From: Bacteroidetes bacterium ADurb.Bin145
Lineage (GTDB): Bacteria > Bacteroidota > Bacteroidia > Bacteroidales > VadinHA17
Direction of reading: 5' to 3'
Length of the DNA stretch: 54,245 nucleotides
Assembly: GCA_002070505.1 (NCBI GenBank)
Contig: MWDJ01000020.1
Span: 1 to 54,245, forward strand
The notes under the pieces were generated by a model. It did no database searches, was not told where the DNA came from, and saw only the letters and a program-made list of their open reading frames with translations. Position numbers and translations under genes: made by a program. Below are positions 7,647-15,000 of the stretch, one piece after another (position 1 is the stretch's first letter; the number at the start of each line of letters is the position of its first letter).

Positions 7647-8351
7647 TTACTGTTCTCTCTCCTGCCCTTTCCCGAGCAGTCTTTCCGTCAGTATTTTCAC
7701 ACCATCGGAAGCTCTGGCTTTTATGACTTCCACCTTCCTGTAGCCGGGTAAATAAACATCATTGGGATCAATCAGCCATAATGAAGCAGCAGCGGGAGCA
7801 AACTCAATCAGTCCGGCAGCAGGATATACGTTCAGTGACGATCCGATAACAACAAAGATATCTGCTGTCTGTGTTATCCTCACTGCTTCGTCCATCATAG
7901 GCACTGCCTCTCCGAACCAAACAATATGTGGTCTGAGCTGGCTTCCTTTTTCACAAAGGTCTCCCTCTCTTATATCACCATACCCAATATCATATACCAG
8001 GAACGGATCTTCAGTGCTCCTTGCTTTTGTAAGTTCTCCGTGAAGATGCAGTACTTTCGAGCTTCCTGCTCTCTCGTGAAGATTATCGATATTCTGTGTT
8101 ATAACTTCGACGTCAAAATGTTTCTCCAGGGCTGCAACACCCTGGTGCCCCGCATTAGGCTGACATTTTTCAAGCTGCCTGCGACGCTCATTGTAGAATC
8201 TCAGCACAAGCTCCCTGTTCCTCATCCACCCTTCCGGCGATGCCACCTCGGTAACGTCATACTCTTCCCATAATCCTCCCGCCTCCCTGAAAGTACGGAT
8301 ACCGCTTTCGGCACTCATGCCCGCGCCGGTCAGAAATATGAGTCTTTTCAT
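7647..8351 (-). CDS. cobB: Sirtuin class III, NAD-dependent protein deacylase
   Basis: 234 residues. NAD-binding GAGMSAESGI (9-18), TQNIDNLHERAGS (85-97) and the catalytic His104 (LHLHGE) are intact. Tyr53 and Arg56 in the FYNERR segment match the YxxR pair that selects succinyl/malonyl-lysine in class III sirtuins such as E. coli CobB. The small zinc-binding module has only one cysteine (DLCEKGSQLRPHIVWFGE), so the four-cysteine zinc site is lost while the fold anchor RPHIVWFGE is kept. A TTCAAC-type array precedes it, with a near-consensus TACATTTA box at 8369-8376. Confidence 0.93.
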   Translation of the reverse strand: MKRLIFLTGAGMSAESGIRTFREAGGLWEEYDVTEVASPEGWMRNRELVLRFYNERRRQLEKCQPNAGHQGVAALEKHFDVEVITQNIDNLHERAGSSKVLHLHGELTKARSTEDPFLVYDIGYGDIREGDLCEKGSQLRPHIVWFGEAVPMMDEAVRITQTADIFVVIGSSLNVYPAAGLIEFAPAAASLWLIDPNDVYLPGYRKVEVIKARASDGVKILTERLLGKGQEREQ

Positions 8352-8368
8352 TGGTAATAATTAAAATA

Positions 8369-8376
8369 TAAATGTA
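8369..8376 (-). promoter_or_regulatory. Near-consensus -7 box TACATTTA for the sirtuin gene
   Basis: One mismatch to TAnnTTTG on the minus strand, 17 bases upstream of the start and 8 bases downstream of the TTCAAC-type array (in transcript sense). Confidence 0.35.
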
Positions 8377-8384
8377 GGAAAAAA

Positions 8385-8430
8385 GGTTGAAGAGTTGAAA
8401 GGTTGAAGAAGTTGAAGGGTTGAAAGGAGG
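8385..8430. repeat. GTTGAA array upstream of the sirtuin gene
   Basis: Five GTTGAA cores at 8-9 base intervals. In the sense of the sirtuin gene this is a TTCAAC array, the same orientation as at ileS and dnaG. It also forms the left inverted flank of the four-helix-bundle gene. Confidence 0.75.
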
Positions 8431-8436
8431 AGTTAG

Positions 8437-8799
8437 TTAATCTGATTTCATTGATTTGGTTAAATTAATCAATATCATAGATATTATATGAATTCCTGAT
8501 CTCATTTCTGATAATTCATTATTATCAATATATTTAAGATCATTAGCTAAAATCAACTGGTTCATGGTTTCCATAAGACTGGAAAAAGCAACGTTATAAA
8601 AATGAACCTTTTCCTTTTTTGACCAGCGGGAAGAACCTTCTGCAATATTAGAGCAAACAGAAATTACGGCTCTTCTTAGCTGTGGGATTAATCCGAATCT
8701 CTCAGTTTCAGGAAATTCCTGAGTTAAGAGATATGTTTTTTTCGATAGGAGCCTGGATTTTGGCCAAACTTCAAGCTTTTCAAAATTGAAAGTATACAT
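8437..8799 (-). CDS. Four helix bundle protein (S23/IVP family)
   Basis: 120 residues matching the family first seen as 23S rRNA intervening-sequence proteins: FEKLEVWPKSRLL, FPETERFGLIPQLRRA, SNIAEGSSRWSKKE and then helical segments to the end. Members form pentameric four-helix bundles; one branch is the Avd protein of diversity-generating retroelements, but no reverse transcriptase or template repeat is present here. The role is unknown. It stands alone, flanked by oppositely oriented GTTGAA (8385-8430) and TTCAAC (8905-9050) arrays, so gene plus arrays form an inverted-repeat cassette. Confidence 0.9.
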   Translation of the reverse strand: MYTFNFEKLEVWPKSRLLSKKTYLLTQEFPETERFGLIPQLRRAVISVCSNIAEGSSRWSKKEKVHFYNVAFSSLMETMNQLILANDLKYIDNNELSEMRSGIHIISMILINLTKSMKSD

Positions 8800-8904
8800 A
8801 ATCTAGATAATTTGAGGTTAACAGCGATAATCTAAAGGTAAAATTTTTTCCTCTGAAAATCTTATCTTAATACGGATATTTTAATTGTCCCCCTTTTCGT
8901 CCCT

Positions 8905-9050
8905 CTTCAACCGTTCAACCCTTCAACGTTTCAACCTCTTCAACACTTCAACGTTTCAACACTTCAACCCTCTTCAACGCTTCAACACTTCTTCAACTTT
9001 TTCAACCCTTCAACCCTTCAACTTTTCAACCCTCTTCAACTTTTCAACGT
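8905..9050. repeat. TTCAAC octamer array upstream of dnaG
   Basis: About 17 TTCAAC cores, mostly every 8-9 bases with variable two- or three-base linkers, covering 146 bases. The last core ends 11 bases before the TATCTTTG box of dnaG. Unlike a CRISPR there are no spacers, and unlike a perfect VNTR the linkers vary. Confidence 0.85.
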
Positions 9051-9059
9051 TTTTCTGAA

Positions 9060-9067
9060 TATCTTTG
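9060..9067 (+). promoter_or_regulatory. -7 box TATCTTTG directly before dnaG
   Basis: Exact TAnnTTTG match ending 4 bases before the dnaG ATG at 9072. If used, transcription would start at or within a few bases of the ATG, giving a leaderless or nearly leaderless mRNA. The identical octamer serves ileS. Confidence 0.45.
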
Positions 9068-9071
9068 ATCC

Positions 9072-11018
9072 ATGATCGACCGCCAGACTGTTGACAGGAT
9101 ACTGGATGCTGCTGAGATAGTGGATGTGATCCAGGAATTCGTTCCGTTGAAAAAACGGGGGGTTAACTACCTGGGTTTGTGCCCTTTTCATAATGAGAAG
9201 ACACCATCATTCACGGTCTCGCCTTCAAAAGAGATATTTAAATGCTTCGGATGCGGCAAAGCAGGGAATGCTGTCAATTTCATCATGGAGCATGAACATC
9301 TCAATTACCCTGATGCGCTCAAATACCTTGCCCGGAAATACCATATCGAGGTCGTTGAAAAAGAACTTACTTCGGAGGATATTGAAAAACAGAATGAACG
9401 GGAAAGTCTTCTGGTCCTAAGCGCCTATGCCGCCCGTTATTTCTCTGAAAACCTTTTCCACAGCGATGAGGGTATATCTGTAGGTCTCTCATATTTCAAA
9501 GAGAGAGGATTCATGCAGAGTACCCTTAAGAAATTTGATATCGGTTACAGCCTTGAAAAAAGAGATGCTCTGTCAAAAAAAGCTGTGGACGACGGTTATA
9601 AGCTTGATTTCCTTTTGAAAACCGGCCTCTCTATACAGGGTGAGGAACGTGTCTTCGACAGGTTCAGCGGCAGGGTAATCTTCCCTATACATTCACTTTC
9701 AGGCCAGGTACTCGGTTTCGGCGGGAGGATACTTAAGACCGATGCCAAAACCGCAAAATATGTCAACTCACCTGAATCAGAAATTTACCATAAGAGCCGT
9801 ATAGTTTATGGCATCTTCCAGGCCAGGAAAGCGGTAACACAGTTCGACAAATGTTACCTGGTTGAGGGATACACCGACGTGATGTCGCTTCATGAAGCTG
9901 GTATTGAGAACGTTGTGGCATCGTCGGGGACTTCCCTTACACAGGAACAGGTTCGGCTCATAAAGAGATTTACTCCGAATATCACTATCCTGTACGACGG
10001 TGATGCAGCAGGCATCAAGGCATCTCTCAGAGGAATAGATATCATACTTGAGGAGGGTATGAATGTTAAAATAGTGCTTCTGCCTGATGGTGAGGATCCT
10101 GATTCATACTCAAAAAAGGTAAGCAACGAAGAGTTCCTGAAATACCTCAGCGAAAATGAGACTGACTTCATCCGCTTCAAGACACAGCTTCTGCTTGAAG
10201 AGGCAAAAAATGATCCTGTGATGAAGGCAAATCTCATCCGCGATATTGTAAGATCTATCGCGGTTATCCCTGAAACAATAACCCAGACTATATATATTAA
10301 GGAGTGCAGCTCACAGATGCAGATCCCCGAGGGTGTTCTGTACCACGAGGTGAACAAGATACGCCAGCAAAAGTCTTTCCAGGATAAGAACAGATATCCA
10401 CGTCCGGAAGATCTGCCTGTTCCTCCTCCGGTCATCCCCAGGATCATAAAGCAGGAAACCACCACATTCTTCTCCGAAAAAGAGATCATAAGACTGCTGC
10501 TCAAGTTCGGAAGTACGGAATTTGAGCGTAGAATACGGGGCGAGGACGGGCAGGAGGAAGTGACAACAGTTGCTGATTATATTGTGAGAGAGATAATCTC
10601 AGACGATCTGTCATTTGACGACCAACTGTACGCCAGGATCTTTGAAGAATTCAGGTTCTCTGTTGAACAGGGAATTTTTGTTGAGGACAGGCAGTTCGTC
10701 AAACATGAGGATCCTGAAATATCTAAGTTGTCGGCGGATATCCTGTCGGAATCATATCAGCTGAGCCGAATATGGAAAGATAAACAGACCTATGTTGAAA
10801 CGGAGGACATGAAACTGAAAGATATTGTCCCCGATGCTGTTCTGAAATTCAAGAGCGACAAAATAAAGGTCAGGCTGAAAGAAATAATGCACCAGCTGGA
10901 AGAAGCTGTTAAGTCGGGTGATCAGGAAAAGATCCTTGCCCTTCAGAAAAGTGATCAGAACCTGAAGATGGCAATGCGGATGATCTCCGAAAAGCTTGGA
11001 AAGAGAATTATACTGTAA
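9072..11018 (+). CDS. dnaG: DNA primase
   Basis: 648 residues; makes RNA primers at the replication fork with DnaB. The CHC2 zinc ribbon is intact (C37, H40, C58, C61 in CPFHNEKTPSF...CFGCG). The primase core has GFGGRIL at about 217. The TOPRIM domain lies at about 258-345 with YLVEGYTDVM and the metal-binding YDGDAAG. A helical, charged C-terminus (about 470-648) is the helicase-binding region. The canonical N-terminus MIDRQTVDRILDAAEIVDVI confirms the start. An unusual TTCAAC array and a -7 box sit directly upstream. Confidence 0.97.
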   Translation: MIDRQTVDRILDAAEIVDVIQEFVPLKKRGVNYLGLCPFHNEKTPSFTVSPSKEIFKCFGCGKAGNAVNFIMEHEHLNYPDALKYLARKYHIEVVEKELTSEDIEKQNERESLLVLSAYAARYFSENLFHSDEGISVGLSYFKERGFMQSTLKKFDIGYSLEKRDALSKKAVDDGYKLDFLLKTGLSIQGEERVFDRFSGRVIFPIHSLSGQVLGFGGRILKTDAKTAKYVNSPESEIYHKSRIVYGIFQARKAVTQFDKCYLVEGYTDVMSLHEAGIENVVASSGTSLTQEQVRLIKRFTPNITILYDGDAAGIKASLRGIDIILEEGMNVKIVLLPDGEDPDSYSKKVSNEEFLKYLSENETDFIRFKTQLLLEEAKNDPVMKANLIRDIVRSIAVIPETITQTIYIKECSSQMQIPEGVLYHEVNKIRQQKSFQDKNRYPRPEDLPVPPPVIPRIIKQETTTFFSEKEIIRLLLKFGSTEFERRIRGEDGQEEVTTVADYIVREIISDDLSFDDQLYARIFEEFRFSVEQGIFVEDRQFVKHEDPEISKLSADILSESYQLSRIWKDKQTYVETEDMKLKDIVPDAVLKFKSDKIKVRLKEIMHQLEEAVKSGDQEKILALQKSDQNLKMAMRMISEKLGKRIIL

Positions 11019-11046
11019 GCTCCCGCTTCCAGTTGATTTTTATTAT

Positions 11047-11054
11047 TATTTTTG
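11047..11054 (+). promoter_or_regulatory. -7 box TATTTTTG before the lipoprotein gene
   Basis: Exact TAnnTTTG match 19 bases upstream of the ATG at 11074, in the short gap after dnaG. No -33 TTTG at the usual distance; the region is T-rich, so chance is possible. Confidence 0.35.
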
Positions 11055-11073
11055 ATTTATTAATTTGATCCCT

Positions 11074-11976
11074 ATGAAAAGCCCCTTCACTTTCCTGGTC
11101 TTCCTTTCAATGATCATCGTTGTATCATGTAAGACTAAAGAACAGCCAAAGGACATTTTTACTCCGGGCTTTTCAACCCTCAGGGATGATTCTACATCTA
11201 CAGATCAGCCTGTAATAAAAGAAGAAACTTATTATGGCGTCCTCACTCCTGTTGAGATCTGTTCAATTTTCAACCGTCTTGGTGTTCCTTATAATAACGC
11301 TGCACTCAATCCGACAACAAATTCCAAACAGTACCTCAGTACTTCAAAAGCAGCGATCAATACAGGTATTTACGGTGTTGATTTCGGATATCTGAAGATG
11401 TTCGGCATAGGTCAGGATGTTATAAACTATATGGTCACAATAAGGGAATTGAGCAATAAGCTCGGTATTCCTGATGAACTTATTATAGAACCGATCCGGA
11501 GAGTTCAGAATGACCTTGCTGATCCCGACTCACTAACAAAATTGATGCAGAAGGCATATTCAGATATTGAGGATCACCTGAGAGAAAACGGAAGGGAAAG
11601 CACCGCCGGGTTGATGGTAATGGGAGGCTGGGTTGAGGCTATGTATATCGCAACGCAGCTGGTTTACAATCCCTCCAACCCCGATGCAGTTGTGGTTCAG
11701 AAAATTGCCGAACAGAAATACACCCTTACCTCTTTGCTGAGCTTCATGAAGAATTATTATGATGATCCTGTTGTGGTGTACTATACAAAAAAACTTAAAC
11801 ATCTGAAGAAGTATTTTGATACGTTTGATATTTATTTCGAGAAAAACGATCTTGAGATCGATACAATAAAACAGGTATTCCGCTCATCCGGGGCCAGGAT
11901 GACTGTAACTGTCGAAACCCTGAACAAGATCCGCAATTATGTGGCTTCACTGAGAACTGAAATGACTGCTATATGA
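11074..11976 (+). CDS. Conserved lipoprotein of unknown function
   Basis: 300 residues from the ATG at 11074; an upstream TTG is not needed. Residues 1-18 form a lipoprotein signal with lipobox IVVSC, so the protein is membrane-anchored. The mature part is mostly helical, with YYGVLTPVEICSIFNRLGVPYN near the start, LGIPDELIIEPI in the middle, and a long helical C-terminus. No catalytic motif was recognised; by its look it belongs to a Bacteroidota-specific lipoprotein family. It lies between dnaG and the macroglobulin gene, with its own possible promoter. Confidence 0.75.
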   Translation: MKSPFTFLVFLSMIIVVSCKTKEQPKDIFTPGFSTLRDDSTSTDQPVIKEETYYGVLTPVEICSIFNRLGVPYNNAALNPTTNSKQYLSTSKAAINTGIYGVDFGYLKMFGIGQDVINYMVTIRELSNKLGIPDELIIEPIRRVQNDLADPDSLTKLMQKAYSDIEDHLRENGRESTAGLMVMGGWVEAMYIATQLVYNPSNPDAVVVQKIAEQKYTLTSLLSFMKNYYDDPVVVYYTKKLKHLKKYFDTFDIYFEKNDLEIDTIKQVFRSSGARMTVTVETLNKIRNYVASLRTEMTAI

Positions 11977-12065
11977 GCAGATGAATTTTATTAAAGAACC
12001 TTCCCTTTTCCTTTCTTTTTTTCGTAATTTAGATTTACTAAAAGAGTATCTCAAATTAATCATCT

Positions 12066-15000
12066 ATGAAAATCCTGAAACTTTTTGTGCTGGCACTTAT
12101 CATCCTGGGTATATCTTCATGCGAAACAAAAAAGAAAGGAGTGGTGAAGGAGGTCATACAGAGAGTTCTGGAAACTCCCCGGACAACCCTCCCCATCGAC
12201 CAGGGATTCAGCGAATATATAACAGCTTACACTTCCGGTATTGTTCCCGCAAACGGGATAATTGAGGTCCGCTTCACTCCTGAGTTTGCTGCCAGGGCAA
12301 AAAAGCAGTCACCGGCCGGACTGTTCACTTTCAATCCTTTAATTAAAGGGAAAACTGAATGGACCGATGAGACAACCCTTGTATTCAGGCCGTCGAAGCT
12401 CCTCGATCCGGGAAAATCATACAGAGGAGAATTGAATCTGTCAAGGATCGGGGAAGTGAAAGAGAGGCTTAAGATCTTCCCTCTGAATTTCCATACCCTT
12501 AAGAAAGATTTCCGTATTAATACAGGGATACTGGAATCTTCTGATGACGGAACCACATATAATCTTGTTGGAGAAATAGTTACTTCCGATTTCATCAATA
12601 AACAGGAAGTGGAAAGCTACCTGGAAGCAAGGCTGAACAGGAAAAACATGAATATCGAATGGGATCATCAGGATGATCTTATCCATAAATTCTCCGTGGC
12701 CGGGATCACAAGAACTGATAAAGCCCAGGAAATGATCCTTAAATGGGATGGTACAAAATCGGGAGTGCCTCAGAAAAATTCAGTTGTAATTAATATCCCT
12801 CCGGCTGGTGAATTCCGGGTCCTGGATGTCAAGATAAGGAAGGGTGAATCGCAAAGCATGGATGTGATATTCTCAGATCCGGTCGATGTGTCGCAGGACC
12901 TTGAAGGCCTTATCTATCTTGAGCCTTCAGTTTCAACAGGCAAAAGTGTCAGATCAAACATAGTTACTCTCATCCCTTCAGCATCACTTCAGGAAGAGGT
13001 CACGCTCTATGTCGAAGCATCAGTAAAAAACCGGAAAGGAACAGATCTTGAAACTGCATACTCCGCCAGGCTTGATTTCACTGCCATCAACCCGGGGATT
13101 CAGCTTACCGGAGACGGTATAATCCTCCCTTCTTCACAAAATCTTATCTTCCCGTTCAGGGCAGTAAACCTCAAAGCCGTCGATCTGAAGATAATCAAGA
13201 TCTTCGAGAACAATCTCCCGTATTTTCTCCAGGAAAATGATATTAACTCCGGCTATTATGTAAAGCGTTTCGGACGTCCGGTTTATGCGGGCAGGATCGA
13301 CCTGACCTCTGGGACAGGTCCCGGTGCCGGTTCATGGAACCTTCATACAATAAACCTTGCCGATTATATAAATGTTGAACCTGGTGTATTATATAAAGTG
13401 CAGCTTAGTATGCGGAAATCATATTCTCTTTCTGGCTGCGAGCTGACCCAGGAGGAGAAAAGGTATGAAGAGCTGCTTCAGCAGGCACTTGAACAAAGCA
13501 GTACCAGCTGGGATGATTCTGATAATTATTACGATGATGATGAATCATCGATCTATTATTCTGCAGGATTCCGGTGGGAGGACCGGGACGACCCCTGCAA
13601 AGAGGCATATTATAGTCCTGATAAAAACGTATCCAGGAACATCCTGGCATCCAATATCGGACTGATAGCAAAAAGAGGAGAAGACAACATCCTTCATGTG
13701 ATCGCAAACGACCTGATAACTGCCCTGCCGGCAAGCGAGGTTACGATAGAAGTCTATGACTACCAGATGCAACATCTGATAAGCGGTTCCACAAAGGAGA
13801 ATGGAACAATTTCTCTTCTCTGTAACAGGAAACCGTTCCTGCTTATCGCAAAAAAAGACAAAGACCGTAATTATCTGAAAATAAATGACGGATCGGCTCT
13901 GTCGATGAGCTCCTTTGATGTTTCCGGAACAACAGCAGAAAAAGGTATCAAGGCATTCATTTATGGTGAAAGGGATGTCTGGAGACCAGGCGATTCAATC
14001 TACCTGTCTGTTTTCATAAAGGACATGAAGAAAGAGATGCCTCCTGAGCACCCTGTACAGTTTGAACTTATTAATCCTCTTGAACAGCGTGTTGACAACC
14101 AGATCCAGAAGCATAAAGGCAATAGCCTGCTTGTCTTTTGCACACGAACCGCTCCTGATGCTGTTACAGGAAATTACAGGGCTGAGGTAAAGATAGGCGG
14201 GGCAACATTCACAAAAAGGATAAGGATCGAAACTCTAAAGCCGAACCGCCTGAAGATCAATCTCACCTTCCCCGGAGAGATCCTCGGAGGTGAAAGCACA
14301 GGAAGCACCGGATCACTTAATGTCAAATGGCTCAATGGCTCAATAGCATCAAACCTGAGCACATCTGTAGAATACCTCCTTAAACATACGAAAACGGAAT
14401 TTGAGAAATACAGCCAGTATGACTTTGATGATCCGGCCAGCCAGTTCTATTCCGAAACAGTGAATATCTTCGATGATAAAGTCGACGGATCGGGGAAAGC
14501 TGCGATAAAGTTCTCACCCCGACGGGAATTGAATGCTCCCGGTATGCTGAATGCTGTCTTCACTGCAAAAGTTCAGGAACAGGGTGGTGACGAAAGCATC
14601 GCACAGTTTACATATAAATATGCCCCTTACCCTGTCTTCGTGGGAATAAATCTTCCCGGACTGAAAGGCAAGAACAGGATACTTTTCACGGATACCGAAA
14701 ATGAGGTCAGGGTGGTTACCCTCGATGAAAAGGGAAGGCTGTTGAATTCACAGGTTGAGATGACTGTTTACAAACTGTCATACCGCTGGTGGTGGGAGTC
14801 AGATGAAGAAGATCTCGCATACTACATTGCAAACCAGATATACAAGCCCGTAATCAGGAAAACGGTGATGACCAGAAACGGAGAAGGCAGCTTTACCTTC
14901 AGGATAGATAAGAATGAATGGGGAAGATATCTTGTGAGAGCCTCGGTTCCTTCGGGTCATGCAACTGGCAAGATGCTTCTTGTTGACTGGCCCTGGGAAT

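Noticed and set aside
8437-8799. Four-helix-bundle gene as Avd of a diversity-generating retroelement
   Set aside because: No reverse transcriptase, template repeat or variable repeat in the window.
8905-9050. TTCAAC array as a possible CRISPR
   Set aside because: No unique spacers of constant length; units are only 6 bases with 2-3 base linkers, and no cas genes are present.
9890-10504. 204-codon frame antisense to dnaG
   Set aside because: Fully inside the well-supported dnaG gene, with no recognisable domain.
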